Part shown: in pieces, positions 16,923 to 26,163 of the stretch
Position numbering within the stretch: position 1 is the first letter of the stretch
Layout: each line of letters begins with the position of its first letter
DNA from: JAEYOM01 sp036260935
GTDB lineage: Bacteria > Bacillota > Clostridia > Acetivibrionales > DTU013
Reading direction: 5' to 3'
Assembly: GCA_036260935.1 (NCBI GenBank)
Contig: DATALQ010000035.1
Span: forward strand, 1-64,000
Length of the DNA stretch: 64,000 nucleotides
Made by a program: the position numbers and the translations under genes
The notes under the pieces: model-generated
Seen by the model: only the letters and a program-made list of their open reading frames with translations
What the model was told of the DNA's origin: nothing
The model's database searches: none

Positions 16923-17714
16923 TCAACCGCCCATGTACATTAAAAACAGGTCCCAGCCCCACATTACCGTAATAAAGGCTCCGATCACTATAAAAGGCCC
17001 GAATGCGATAGTGTCCTTTCTCTTCTTCAATCCGAGCAGCATCAGCAGCATTGAGAGTACACCGCCCAGCGCTACTGACAGAAGCAGTGCTATGGTGCAT
17101 AGTTTCCAGCCAAGGAAAAGCCCTATCGGCGCCATTAACTTTACATCGCCCATTCCCAGAGCGTCATCAGACCTGTATATCAGGGAACCGATTACCGCAA
17201 TCAGAAGCAGGAAACCGGAGCCGGGCAGTATACCGGCCAGAGGCGTCCACCACTTGCCGTCCCCGAAAATCTCCGGCTGCGGTGCGAAGCAATTATATAT
17301 GAAAAAAGCCGTTCCACCGATCAATCCCGTTATGACCAACCCGTTCGGAATAATCCTCTGGTCGATATCTATAAAGAATATCGCAATCAATACCGTCATC
17401 AAAAAAGCGTATGCAACGAAGGAGACCGAAAACCCGAACCTGTAAAACAACGCTGTGTATACGACAGCCGTAAGCAGCTCGACAAGCGGGTATCTTGGCG
17501 AAATTCGTTCTTTGCAGTGCCTGCAGCGACCTTTAAGGAAAACATAGCTGAAAACCGGGACGAGGTCTATTGCAGTCAGGCGCTTTCCGCATTTTGTACA
17601 TGAAGAGGGCGGCGCGATTATAGATTTACCCTGAGGTATCCTGTAAATCATAACATTTGCAAAAGAGCCGAAAATCAAGCCCAAAACAAATATTGCCGCA
17701 TATGCGAACGCCAT
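16923..17714 (-). CDS. pilD: Prepilin peptidase (type IV leader peptidase)
   Basis: This membrane aspartic protease cleaves and usually N-methylates type IV prepilins. It begins with the GSFANVMIYRIPQG signature and then a two-Cys-pair zinc motif (CTKCGKR ... CRHCKER). The catalytic aspartates lie in FFIDIDQRIIPN and in ALGMGDVKLMA. About seven to eight membrane helices are visible in 263 residues. The ATG at 17712-17714 follows GGAGGAGTT; an upstream TTG lacks a ribosome binding site. No pilin gene lies in the window. Confidence 0.95.
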   Translation of the reverse strand: MAFAYAAIFVLGLIFGSFANVMIYRIPQGKSIIAPPSSCTKCGKRLTAIDLVPVFSYVFLKGRCRHCKERISPRYPLVELLTAVVYTALFYRFGFSVSFVAYAFLMTVLIAIFFIDIDQRIIPNGLVITGLIGGTAFFIYNCFAPQPEIFGDGKWWTPLAGILPGSGFLLLIAVIGSLIYRSDDALGMGDVKLMAPIGLFLGWKLCTIALLLSVALGGVLSMLLMLLGLKKRKDTIAFGPFIVIGAFITVMWGWDLFLMYMGG

Positions 17715-17799
17715 AACTCCTCCGGACCCTTCAATGAAAATCAATAAACCTTAAGGTTTATTGTCGTATGGATATTCTCTGCTTTTGTCAGAAAATCCT

Positions 17800-18699
17800 T
17801 TATTCGGCCAAATATTTTAAAAATTCCGATGAAAGTTCCCTCAGCTTATTATCCGGGACATCCATCCCCATCCAGATTTCAAAAGCCCTGACGCCCTGGT
17901 AAAACAGCATCCCGGCCCCATTTGCTGTCCTGCATCCCGAGCTTTTTGCTTGTGACAAAAGTTTCGTCTCAGCCGGATTATAAATAACATCGTATATTAT
18001 CTGTTCCTTCCGGAACCTGAAATCATCCTTCAGCGGGCTGTCTTCGACTTTGGGATACATTCCGGCTGAAGTCGTGTTGATTAAAACATCGCACTCTTCG
18101 ATCGCTTCCGCTGCTTCCCGCGAACCCAAGGCCGCACAATCCGTGATTTTTTCAAAGCCCTTATCTTCCAGAACCCGGTTAACACTCAGCGAAAGCTCCC
18201 GCGCCCTTTCAGGCGTGCGATTTATGACCGTAATTTTTCTGGCTCCGGATGTTGCCGTTTTGATTGAAAGTGTCCTTGCAGTTCCTCCTGCCCCAAGTAT
18301 GCAAACAGCTTTGCCTTCAAAGCCCTCCCCGATCTGTTCTGCAAATGCCCTCAGAAAGCCGTCTCCGTCGGTATTGCAGCCATACAGCCTGTTGTCCGAG
18401 ATCTTTATTGTATTTACAGCGCCCAGCATCAGGGCTTCCTCGCTTACTTCGTCAAGATAACGCAGAACTTCTTCCTTATACGGTATGGTTACGTTGAAAC
18501 CTGTGAAGCCTGAAGCTTTAAGACCGCAAACAGCCTCTTCGAGCCTCCCGGGCGGTACCTTTACCGGAAGGTATATACCGTCTATCCCCAGCATTGAAAA
18601 AAGGGTGTTATGAAGTACAGGCGAAACAGTATGTTCTATCGGATTACCGATAAGCCCGGTGAGTTTTGTTTTACCGCCAACTCTTGTATCAAGCTGCAT
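17800..18699 (-). CDS. aroE: Shikimate dehydrogenase
   Basis: The enzyme reduces 3-dehydroshikimate with NADPH. The 299-residue protein begins with substrate-binding LTGLIGNPIEHTVSPVLHN. It continues with GFNVTIPYKEEVLRYLD, carrying the catalytic Lys, and NTDGDGF. The dinucleotide loop is VCILGAGGTARTL, and the end has FYQGVRAFEIWMG. The ATG at 18697-18699 lies 14 nt after the yqeG stop and behind an AGGA; a GTG inside yqeG (18741) is less likely. Confidence 0.95.
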   Translation of the reverse strand: MQLDTRVGGKTKLTGLIGNPIEHTVSPVLHNTLFSMLGIDGIYLPVKVPPGRLEEAVCGLKASGFTGFNVTIPYKEEVLRYLDEVSEEALMLGAVNTIKISDNRLYGCNTDGDGFLRAFAEQIGEGFEGKAVCILGAGGTARTLSIKTATSGARKITVINRTPERARELSLSVNRVLEDKGFEKITDCAALGSREAAEAIEECDVLINTTSAGMYPKVEDSPLKDDFRFRKEQIIYDVIYNPAETKLLSQAKSSGCRTANGAGMLFYQGVRAFEIWMGMDVPDNKLRELSSEFLKYLAE

Positions 18700-18713
18700 A
18701 GCGTCCTGCCCTT

Positions 18714-19229
18714 TCAATGAATACCGTTCTTTTTCGACCACTCGGTATACCTGATAAGGATACGCTTTTCAAATATTCTCTTGAACCTTACCAGCTTGCC
18801 TTCGCGTTTATCGATAGGGTGAACGAGTATGGTGAACATACCTGCGCGGTTGCCTCCGTAGACGTCTGTGAAAATCTGATCACCTACTACGGCAATATTT
18901 TCATTTTTAATACCCATAAGCCGTCCTGCTTTGATGAAAGCCCCCGTACCGGGTTTCATCGCCCTGTGTACGGCATCGAGCTGCAGTCTGTCGTTGAATC
19001 TGACAACTCTTTTCTTTGAAGCATTCGATACTATGCACAGCTTATAACCCGCAGCCCGTATCCTGCCTATCCATTCGACTGCGTTTTCATCGGCATCGGC
19101 AACGTGGTTCGGAACCAGCGTATTGTCGATATCGAGAATCAACCCGCGGATCCTGTGTTTCTCCAGCAAATCGGGAGTTATATCACGAATGCTGTTCACG
19201 TAGAGACCCGGGAAAAATATTTCTGACAT
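18714..19229 (-). CDS. YqeG family HAD IIIA phosphatase
   Basis: The 171-residue protein of the HAD superfamily has the nucleophile motif LILDIDNTLVPNH, the second motif CIVSNASKKR, a Lys in AMKPGTGAF and motif 4 VVGDQIFTDVYGGN. It has the length and sequence of Bacillus YqeG, whose substrate is unproven. The second of two adjacent ATGs (19227-19229) is best spaced from GGAGG. In Bacillus the gene stands with aroE and yqeH; here aroE follows directly. Confidence 0.92.
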   Translation of the reverse strand: MSEIFFPGLYVNSIRDITPDLLEKHRIRGLILDIDNTLVPNHVADADENAVEWIGRIRAAGYKLCIVSNASKKRVVRFNDRLQLDAVHRAMKPGTGAFIKAGRLMGIKNENIAVVGDQIFTDVYGGNRAGMFTILVHPIDKREGKLVRFKRIFEKRILIRYTEWSKKNGIH

Positions 19230-19318
19230 CATTGCCTCCGGTATATTTGTTTTGATAACCAAACCTATTATTATGCTTTCTGATATAATAACAAAAATAC
19301 ACTCGGCAGGCAATGAAT

Positions 19319-20803
19319 TCAATTCGTGTATTTCGCCATTTTCATGGAAGTATCTATAAGCTCGTCCACATAGCCTCTCGCTTCCTCGGCCTTGTCGATA
19401 TTCTGTGACGACAGCGCGCTTGCTTCCTCGGCGCTTGCCGTAACTTCCTCGCTCACTGCCGATATCTCGTTTATGCTTTCGACGAGTTTGTTGTTGGCAA
19501 TCAATATCTTACTGACCTTTTCATTTACGCGGTTGACATTATTCCTTACTTCCTGCATCTTTTCGCTTATATCGAGGAATATCCCGCTGGTCCTGTCGAC
19601 AAGACGGTTTTGTTCGTCGTTGGTCAATTTCATCTTCTGTACGGCGTCAACCGATTCATCTGATTTTTGATTCAATTCGTTTACTATCAGCGCGATACTG
19701 TTGGTCGAGTCCTTGCTTTGCGAAGCAAGCTTTCTAATCTCTTCAGCCACTACGGCGAAGCCCTTGCCCGTCTCTCCCGCCCTTGCGCTTTCGATGGCTG
19801 CATTCAATGACAGCATGTTCGTCTGCTCTGAAATTCCCGAAATTATGTCTGTTATATCACGGATCTTATTTGCTTTTTCCTTGAGGTCGAGCATGATCTT
19901 GTAGGCGTTGTCGCTGTTGACACTGACGTCATCCGATTTCTTATTGAGCTGGCTTATTATATCCATACCCTCGGAAACCGCGTTTGCAGTATTGACCGAT
20001 ATCAGCTCGGTGCTCTCGGAATCCTTTGAAGTCTCCTGTATCAGGGAATTTATGTCATGAGTGAGCCCCGACTGGAGTTGCAGGTTGGACGCCGTGTCTG
20101 CGGCTCCCTTTTCTATCTCCTGTACTGCGTTCGATGCAACGTTCGTCAGTCGCGTAAGTTCGTCAACGATCCTCTGTACTTCCTTTGAGTTTTTATCGAG
20201 CACAGCGGCGATTTTCAGAACGTCGCCAAGTACTTCGCCCTGCTTCTGCTTCTCGTTTTCTATGCTGGATATCTTATCGCTGTTGAATTGATTGGATAAT
20301 CTCGTGGATACTATGAGGGCGAATGAAAACAGGAACACCGATGCAAACTGTATCAGGTAATTGGTAGTAGCGAAAGAATCGTTCAATCCCAGAAAAGCCA
20401 CGTAATATACCATCTTTGCGATATTAACGATCAGGACGGAACAACTGCTTATCACGATCAGACGATAATTATAATAGAGGAAATATCCAATAATGATTGG
20501 GAACATATATACATATACCAAAATTCTGTTCGGTTCAGCTGTGAACATTACATATATATACAGGATAAAGTACCCTGTAAGCGTTATGTATTTCATGAAG
20601 TTGCTGTCTTTGACCTTTAGGTACAATATAGTTGCCGAAGCCATGGGGACGAGGATGATCGCAAGCATAATCATCAGGTAGGCAAGCGTTTTAGCTCCTT
20701 TAAAATATTCCTGCGTGTAACCCGCAATCAGAAATATGTCAAGAAACCAATTCATCAGGAGTACGAACCGATTGACCCTTTTTACCGATTCATTTGTATT
20801 CAT
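19319..20803 (-). CDS. Methyl-accepting chemotaxis protein without extracellular sensor
   Basis: The 494-residue transducer has about six N-terminal membrane helices (residues ~15-190) with only short loops, so it has no large external ligand domain. A long coiled-coil signalling domain follows. The hairpin tip region SGISEQTNMLSLNAAIESARAGETGKGFAVVAEEIRKLA (residues ~325-363, named for position) binds CheA/CheW in this family. The start is the ATG at 20801-20803, with GGAGG 8 nt upstream. The six-helix sensor suggests it reads a membrane property or a small hydrophobic signal; this is inference. It stands alone, divergent from ilvE. Confidence 0.92.
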   Translation of the reverse strand: MNTNESVKRVNRFVLLMNWFLDIFLIAGYTQEYFKGAKTLAYLMIMLAIILVPMASATILYLKVKDSNFMKYITLTGYFILYIYVMFTAEPNRILVYVYMFPIIIGYFLYYNYRLIVISSCSVLIVNIAKMVYYVAFLGLNDSFATTNYLIQFASVFLFSFALIVSTRLSNQFNSDKISSIENEKQKQGEVLGDVLKIAAVLDKNSKEVQRIVDELTRLTNVASNAVQEIEKGAADTASNLQLQSGLTHDINSLIQETSKDSESTELISVNTANAVSEGMDIISQLNKKSDDVSVNSDNAYKIMLDLKEKANKIRDITDIISGISEQTNMLSLNAAIESARAGETGKGFAVVAEEIRKLASQSKDSTNSIALIVNELNQKSDESVDAVQKMKLTNDEQNRLVDRTSGIFLDISEKMQEVRNNVNRVNEKVSKILIANNKLVESINEISAVSEEVTASAEEASALSSQNIDKAEEARGYVDELIDTSMKMAKYTN

Positions 20804-20996
20804 ATTAGCGTCCTCCATATACATGTTAAATTGTCTATATATAACACTAATAATTATACATTTGTAATGTAAAAATAGGAAGAAAATTTGCTAAAAATAA
20901 TTGAATTTGTTTTATCAAAGTATGGATTTTTTATGAGAAAAGTTGCATAATTAAAAAAAGTATTTATAAGGGTAACATGTTGGGAGGTTGTCGATA

Positions 20997-22067
20997 GTGA
21001 CACAAAAAATAAGCATACAAAAAACGAAGAATCCTAAAGCAAAGCCGGATCAGAAAAATCTTGGTTTCGGGCAGCATTTTACGGACCATATGTTCATTAT
21101 GGACTACAGTCGTGAAAAGGGCTGGTATGATCCGCGCATAGTTCCCTACGGACCTTTGGAGCTCGATCCTGCAACCATGGTCTTCCATTACGGCCAGGCT
21201 ATCTTTGAAGGTTTGAAGGCCTACAGGACGGAAGACGGACGGATCAATCTCTTCAGACCTGGAATGAATATGAAGAGGGTCAACAATTCCAATGAAAGGA
21301 TGTCGATTCCTCAGTTTGATGAAGAATTCGGAGTCGAAGCGATCAAAGCGCTGGTAAGCGTGGATCGCGACTGGATACCTACGGAACCCGGCACATCGCT
21401 TTATATACGTCCTTTTATTATAGCGACCGATCCATTCCTCGGTGTAAGGTCGTCCAATACGTATAAGTTCATGATAATACTTTCGCCAAGCGGAGCTTAT
21501 TATCCGTCAGGCATCAATCCTGTAAAGATCATGATCGAAAATGAATATGTACGTGCGGTAAGAGGCGGTACCGGCTTCGCCAAAACTCCGGCCAATTACG
21601 CGATCAGCCTGAAGGCCCAGGAGCTCGCTCATGACAAGGGTTACGTGCAGGTTCTCTGGCTTGACGGCGTTGAAAGGAAATATATCGAAGAAGTCGGTTC
21701 AATGAATGTATTCTTCAAAATCGGCGATGAAGTCGTGACTCCCGAGCTAAATGGCAGCATACTCCCCGGCATTACAAGGGATTCCTGCATTCACCTGCTC
21801 AAGCATTGGGGCATAAAAGTTTCCGAAAGGAAGCTGGCTGCGCAGGAGCTCTTCGACGCACACGCCGCAGGTAAGCTAGTAGAAGCCTTTGGAACCGGAA
21901 CAGCTGCAGTTATTTCACCTATTGGTGAACTGAACTGGGACGGCAAAGTTATTACTGTTGCCGGAGGAAAAATAGGAGACCTTTCCGCAAAGCTTTACGA
22001 AACGATCACAGGCATACAGAGCGGTTCCGTGAAGGACGAATTCAGCTGGATCACGGAAGTAAAATAA
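20997..22067 (+). CDS. ilvE: Branched-chain amino acid aminotransferase
   Basis: This fold-type IV PLP enzyme moves amino groups between Glu and Leu, Ile or Val. The 356-residue length and segments VFHYGQAIFEGLKAYR, IRPFIIATDPFLGV and ARAVRGGTG-like VRAVRGGTGFAKT place it in the longer eukaryotic/Bacteroides-like BCAT group. The PLP Lys is in ERKYIEEVGSMN. The GTG at 20997-20999 lies 9 nt from GGGAGG; an upstream TTG touches the Shine-Dalgarno and is unlikely. It is followed at once by a terminator, so it is a single-gene unit. Confidence 0.95.
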   Translation: MTQKISIQKTKNPKAKPDQKNLGFGQHFTDHMFIMDYSREKGWYDPRIVPYGPLELDPATMVFHYGQAIFEGLKAYRTEDGRINLFRPGMNMKRVNNSNERMSIPQFDEEFGVEAIKALVSVDRDWIPTEPGTSLYIRPFIIATDPFLGVRSSNTYKFMIILSPSGAYYPSGINPVKIMIENEYVRAVRGGTGFAKTPANYAISLKAQELAHDKGYVQVLWLDGVERKYIEEVGSMNVFFKIGDEVVTPELNGSILPGITRDSCIHLLKHWGIKVSERKLAAQELFDAHAAGKLVEAFGTGTAAVISPIGELNWDGKVITVAGGKIGDLSAKLYETITGIQSGSVKDEFSWITEVK

Positions 22068-22094
22068 TAAAATAAACATATTATAATCAGCAAA

Positions 22095-22132
22095 GAAAAA
22101 GGGGTGCGATTGGTATAAACGCACTCCTTTTC
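22095..22132 (+). terminator. Terminator of ilvE
   Basis: AAAAGGGGTGCG and CGCACTCCTTTT pair (one G-U) around an 11-nt loop, ending in a T-rich tail. The A-rich left side would also let it act for the converging SLH gene. Confidence 0.82.
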
Positions 22133-22176
22133 CTTTGTATGGAACGGGTTTTTTGAAGGTATTAATTGCCGGATTC

Positions 22177-23562
22177 TCAGGACAACGGGTTCAGATAATC
22201 GTAATAGCCCAGGAAGTTCATATCATCATCAAAAAGCAATAATAAGATATGGTCTCTATCGTCGTCACTCATGGTATAATAATCGCCGGTACGTCCACTA
22301 TACCTAAAGGTTTTCGCATTTTTCTCCTTGCTGTAATTAACCATAAAGGGTATATTTTCATCATCTACGATATCATTCAAATGTAAGCTTACATTGAAGG
22401 CTGTGGGCATCCTTGCCGGTAGTTTTGCCGCATCGAAAGAAATCGTATGCGTCCCTGTACTGGTATTCGTTTTGACGGAAATACCCTGTCCATCCGGTAT
22501 CCTGTAATCTTGCAGTGAAAATGTCTTTGCCGCAGCCTCAGAAGCAGGGCCATCCTTATATGAACCCGCGCCTTTAGCCTGCACTGTAACCTTATATACC
22601 GCTGTCGACAGGTCTGACGATATGATATTTCTGAAATCAAAGAAGGTTATCCCCCCTGCAACTGTTTCCACAGCTATCGCATTATCATTCTTATAAAGTT
22701 TTATTTCATAATTTGCCGCATTTGAAACCTCCGACCAATTGACACTTGTAAAATTCCATGACGGCAATCCAACCTTGGAAAGCACTTGATTATTCTCATC
22801 AGACGAATCGCCGTTCCCATTTTCATCAGTATCGCCAGTGTTCTGATCCCCGTTTCCCTGATTTGGATCTGATTCTTCACTTTCTTCTGCATTATAGTCT
22901 TTTTTCTGATACGCATTATAAATGAGAAGGGCCAGGTCTCTTCTGGTTATATTCCCTTTAGGGTCAAAGAAAGTTTCATCCCCATAATATCTAAGATCCA
23001 TCAGTTCATTCGAAATACCGATTGCTACATACTTCAGCAACGCAGGGTTTATATTGCCGGCATCGCCGATTATATCTTCGATCAGCATATCCGTATTGTC
23101 GTTGCTCCCAACAGCTTCGTTGGAATCATAGCCGAGTATTTTTACAACCGCCATCATTGCGTCTTCCCTGGTCAGGTAGCTGTTTGGTTTGAAAAGCTTG
23201 CCCGCACTGCTTTTATATGTAACAAAATAACTCTTTGAGGTCTCTATTTGTTTATAGAATTGATCCTGTTTGGTTATATCCTTGAAAGTAGGTGTTTTAG
23301 GGTTTTGAAGATTTAGACCGCTGCCTGTCAGTTTAGTTACTATTGCCGCAAACTCACTTCTCTTAACAAATTTCCCTGCATAAAATCTTCCCAGGGTCAG
23401 GCTCATATAGCCCTGGTTGACTACCCATTGGACATTGTAGTATGCCGGATCCGAAGTCGACATATCTCTGATTTCCAGATCCTTTGCAAACACCGGTTGT
23501 CCTGCGGCACCCATAACCATAATAAATACCAGGATGACAGTTAAAAGCTTTTTAAAACTCAT
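22177..23562 (-). CDS. Secreted SLH-domain protein with shared C-terminal module
   Basis: The 461-residue protein begins with a signal peptide (MSFKKLLTVILVFIMVMG, cleavage near VFAKD). Three SLH-like repeats follow (about residues 30-85, 90-150 and 155-218; for example VQWVVNQGYMSLTL ... FYAGKFVKRSEFAAIV and FDPKGNITRRDLALLIYNA), so it probably binds the cell wall. An Asp/Asn/Gly-rich linker (220-258) leads to a fibronectin-like region (265-345). The C-terminal ~100 residues end in LLLFDDDMNFLGYYDYLNP. That last module resembles two copies in the neighbouring BlaR1-like protein. The promoter region is covered by two BlaI-type operators, so BlaI repression is likely. The ligand is unknown. 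Confidence 0.88.
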   Translation of the reverse strand: MSFKKLLTVILVFIMVMGAAGQPVFAKDLEIRDMSTSDPAYYNVQWVVNQGYMSLTLGRFYAGKFVKRSEFAAIVTKLTGSGLNLQNPKTPTFKDITKQDQFYKQIETSKSYFVTYKSSAGKLFKPNSYLTREDAMMAVVKILGYDSNEAVGSNDNTDMLIEDIIGDAGNINPALLKYVAIGISNELMDLRYYGDETFFDPKGNITRRDLALLIYNAYQKKDYNAEESEESDPNQGNGDQNTGDTDENGNGDSSDENNQVLSKVGLPSWNFTSVNWSEVSNAANYEIKLYKNDNAIAVETVAGGITFFDFRNIISSDLSTAVYKVTVQAKGAGSYKDGPASEAAAKTFSLQDYRIPDGQGISVKTNTSTGTHTISFDAAKLPARMPTAFNVSLHLNDIVDDENIPFMVNYSKEKNAKTFRYSGRTGDYYTMSDDDRDHILLLLFDDDMNFLGYYDYLNPLS

Positions 23563-23577
23563 AATATTTTCCTCCTA

Positions 23578-23637
23578 ACAAATAACGATTACTGTTGTAA
23601 TCTCTTAAAATAGATTACAACAGTAATCGTTATTTGT
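23578..23637. promoter_or_regulatory. Paired BlaI-type operators in a 26-bp perfect inverted repeat
   Basis: Two arms of 26 bp (23578-23603 and 23612-23637) are exact reverse complements around an 8-nt spacer. Each arm contains its own 16-bp palindrome GATTAC-N4-GTAATC (23587-23602 and 23613-23628). The same 16-bp palindrome occurs before blaI. On the minus strand a TTGACA at 23635-23640 with a TAATCT 17 nt downstream makes a promoter overlapping both sites, and the SLH gene's GGAGG follows. The pair therefore looks like an operator for repressing the SLH gene. As RNA, the arms would form a long hairpin at the end of the blaR1 transcript. Confidence 0.85.
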
Positions 23638-23651
23638 CAACCCAAAGATTT

Positions 23652-25757
23652 CTATAAATGTGGATTTTTTTGAACATAATATCCCAGATAATTAAAATCC
23701 TTGTCATAAATGAAAATGATTATATATTTATTATTGGATTTTTGAAAATGGAAATACTCTGTAGACTTTCCTTCAAGCACCATGTTTTCATATCTTAGAT
23801 TCATATAGCTGGAAGCCATCGATAAAACATTTGAATCACTGATATCGTCTGTAGTTGTCATAAACATCCTGGTCTGATCCGGCAATTCAGCAGGGAGCTT
23901 GTCTTTTTCAATATATATGGCAAAATATTCGTCGGATTCGGCAGATATGGTAATACCATTCTCTACTTCAATTCCCAAAGAGTCAGGTTGTTCAGTCAGC
24001 GTGCCTGCTTCCGGGATTTCGGATCCGCTTTGTCCGCCTCCCGCGTCTACAACAGACTGAGTTGCTTCTACAGGAATAACTTCCGAATTTGTATCGTTTG
24101 TTTTTGTTTTACCGCCGGAATCAGATTTTTCATAAACGTAATACCCGAGATAATTCATATTCACATCGAAGAATAATATTACACAGTATTTATAGTTGTT
24201 ATCCTGCCAAAAGCAATTATCACCGGATTTCTCTCCTATGGAAGGAGCTTCGATTTTTTGCTGTTTATGATGCGAAATCATATTCAATATATCTAAATCA
24301 GATGCAGCTTCTGTCCTTACCACGCTAACCTTGAGCCTATCGGGAAATTTCCGGGGAAGTTTTCCTTTATCAATAATAATTCTTCGTGAACTGAAAGATT
24401 CTGTGACTGAAATACCGGTAGTGACCCTAGCACCGATCAAAGATCCGATTCCTTCTTCAACCGTACCCGATGTGACAGTTTCAGAATTATTTCCCGATTG
24501 AACCGGCGTAGTCTCAGGTACAGACGGATTTCTCACCGATTGCTGATGATCGTCTTCAGTTCCGGCCATTTTTTCTGTATAGCCAGCTGGGTCAGCCTCT
24601 TGAATAAACTCCGGTATCTTAGTTATGACCGGCGCTTGTGAGCTACCGTCATCCGCAACAATTTCCGATTTTGCCGCGATATCCTTCCGCTCTTTTGTAC
24701 CTGTATAATTACCCGCATTCACCATTACGCTGGTTGCAAGTAACAAAGCTATAGCAATACCTGTTACTGGTACCGCCCTTTTTCTATCATTAAACCTTGA
24801 TATCATTATTATTCTGTCTCTTAACCGCGACTTGCTTTCAAGTATCCCCGCAATTCCGGCATAACTTACCTTTTGTGAAACCATCTCGGCCATATCAAGT
24901 ATCGTATGCCCGTATTTCTTTGAATCATCAGGCCCAAGATGCATCAGGACAGCTTCATCACATGAGAGTTCACGGTCAAGGCGCATTCTGTTGAAAGCAA
25001 TCCAAACCAGAGGGTTGAACCAATAAATTATCTGCAGTATGAAAGCAAGCCAGTTCGCTGCAATATCCCTTCTTTTCAAGTGCGCCAGTTCGTGAAGTAT
25101 AACGAACCGTAATTTTTCGTGTTTCAGTCTTGCCAGAACATTTTCAGGCATAAGCAGCCATGGCCGTGTAACGCCGAATATAGCAGGTATACTGACTCCC
25201 GACGTCAGTATGATTGATACGTTTGTTTTTACTCCAAGCTCCTCCTTGCACTCTTCCAACAGGCCTATAATGTTTTGTTCAGTGAAGGCTTTTCCATTCT
25301 TGACCTTTGACCAGAAATAAACATTAAACATAAATGAATACAAGCTTAATACAATAACCCCAACCAGCCAGATAAGGAATAAAAGTCTGTAGTCGACCTC
25401 AAGTCGGTTTAGGGAGGCAAGGAAATTTGTTTTTTCTACTGTTTCCGAGTTTTTAGTGTTCAGATTTGCCGGAGTTTTTGAATCTTTTGAAATAGAGATA
25501 TCGTGAGGAGTTTGCGGTTCAGATGTTTGTATTGAATAGCTTTCGGTATTTACCTTGAATAAATCTGACAGATTTAACGGACTGTAAGCTACATAGGGTA
25601 CCGCCAATCTCAGAATGAAAATAAACCATATGAAATAGTGCCATTTTGCACTCAACCGGTTTTTGAAAGCACGTTTAACGAAAAGTATCAGGAAAAACAA
25701 TATGCTTGCCATTATTGTCGAGTTGAGCAAAACGTTCACAACAAAAGCAATATCCAT
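23652..25757 (-). CDS. BlaR1-like M56 membrane metallopeptidase with a new sensor part
   Basis: The 701-residue protein has the BlaR1/MecR1 layout: N-terminal membrane helices (about residues 8-28, 38-56 and 115-140) and a cytoplasmic M56 zinc peptidase domain. The peptidase has HELAHLKRRD near residue 210 and the third ligand region LDRELSCDEAVL. A last membrane helix lies around residues 330-350. Such proteins cleave or inactivate BlaI on signal. Instead of a penicillin-binding sensor with SxxK, the outer part carries two copies of a ~100-residue module (about 445-545 and 598-701). Each copy starts near KLPxxxPD and ends in NYLGYYV. The same module ends the neighbouring SLH protein. ATG 25755-25757 follows blaI after 12 nt. 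Confidence 0.9.
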   Translation of the reverse strand: MDIAFVVNVLLNSTIMASILFFLILFVKRAFKNRLSAKWHYFIWFIFILRLAVPYVAYSPLNLSDLFKVNTESYSIQTSEPQTPHDISISKDSKTPANLNTKNSETVEKTNFLASLNRLEVDYRLLFLIWLVGVIVLSLYSFMFNVYFWSKVKNGKAFTEQNIIGLLEECKEELGVKTNVSIILTSGVSIPAIFGVTRPWLLMPENVLARLKHEKLRFVILHELAHLKRRDIAANWLAFILQIIYWFNPLVWIAFNRMRLDRELSCDEAVLMHLGPDDSKKYGHTILDMAEMVSQKVSYAGIAGILESKSRLRDRIIMISRFNDRKRAVPVTGIAIALLLATSVMVNAGNYTGTKERKDIAAKSEIVADDGSSQAPVITKIPEFIQEADPAGYTEKMAGTEDDHQQSVRNPSVPETTPVQSGNNSETVTSGTVEEGIGSLIGARVTTGISVTESFSSRRIIIDKGKLPRKFPDRLKVSVVRTEAASDLDILNMISHHKQQKIEAPSIGEKSGDNCFWQDNNYKYCVILFFDVNMNYLGYYVYEKSDSGGKTKTNDTNSEVIPVEATQSVVDAGGGQSGSEIPEAGTLTEQPDSLGIEVENGITISAESDEYFAIYIEKDKLPAELPDQTRMFMTTTDDISDSNVLSMASSYMNLRYENMVLEGKSTEYFHFQKSNNKYIIIFIYDKDFNYLGYYVQKNPHL

Positions 25758-25769
25758 CTTCAAGCTTCC

Positions 25770-26144
25770 TCATTTTTCTTTCTCGTCAAGGATCTTCCTA
25801 AGCTCTTCTATCTGCTGTCCTGATAACTTTTTCCCTTCGATGAAGTTGGCGATGGCCATATTGATCTCTCCCCCGAATACCTTATCCAGGAATGACTGGC
25901 TCTCGAGCTTTATGCATTCCTCTTCGGTAACCAGCGGATAATAAATGTACGCCCGATTTTCCTCCCTATAGCCAATAGCCTTTTTTTTAAGCAATCTGCT
26001 GATCAAGGATTTAACGGTTTTCGGTTTCCAATTCGTACTGCCTGCCAGTTCATCAATTATGATACTTGCGCTGCATTCCGAATGTGACCATATTACCTTC
26101 ATAACTAGCCACTCTGTATTTGATATGCTTGGAATCACTTTCAT
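25770..26144 (-). CDS. BlaI/MecI family repressor
   Basis: This is a winged-helix repressor of 124 residues. Signature parts are ISNTEWLVMKVIW, the recognition helix NWKPKTVKSLISRLLKKKAIGY, YIYYPLVTEEECI and a dimerisation tail LSGQQIEELRKILDEK. The ATG at 26142-26144 follows AAGGA; an ATG three codons earlier overlaps that site. It pairs with the BlaR1-like peptidase immediately downstream. A GATTAC-N4-GTAATC palindrome lies in its own promoter and two more lie before the SLH gene, so it probably represses both units. The stimulus need not be a beta-lactam, because the usual sensor domain is absent. Confidence 0.94.
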   Translation of the reverse strand: MKVIPSISNTEWLVMKVIWSHSECSASIIIDELAGSTNWKPKTVKSLISRLLKKKAIGYREENRAYIYYPLVTEEECIKLESQSFLDKVFGGEINMAIANFIEGKKLSGQQIEELRKILDEKEK

Positions 26145-26163
26145 AATAGTCATCCTTATTATA

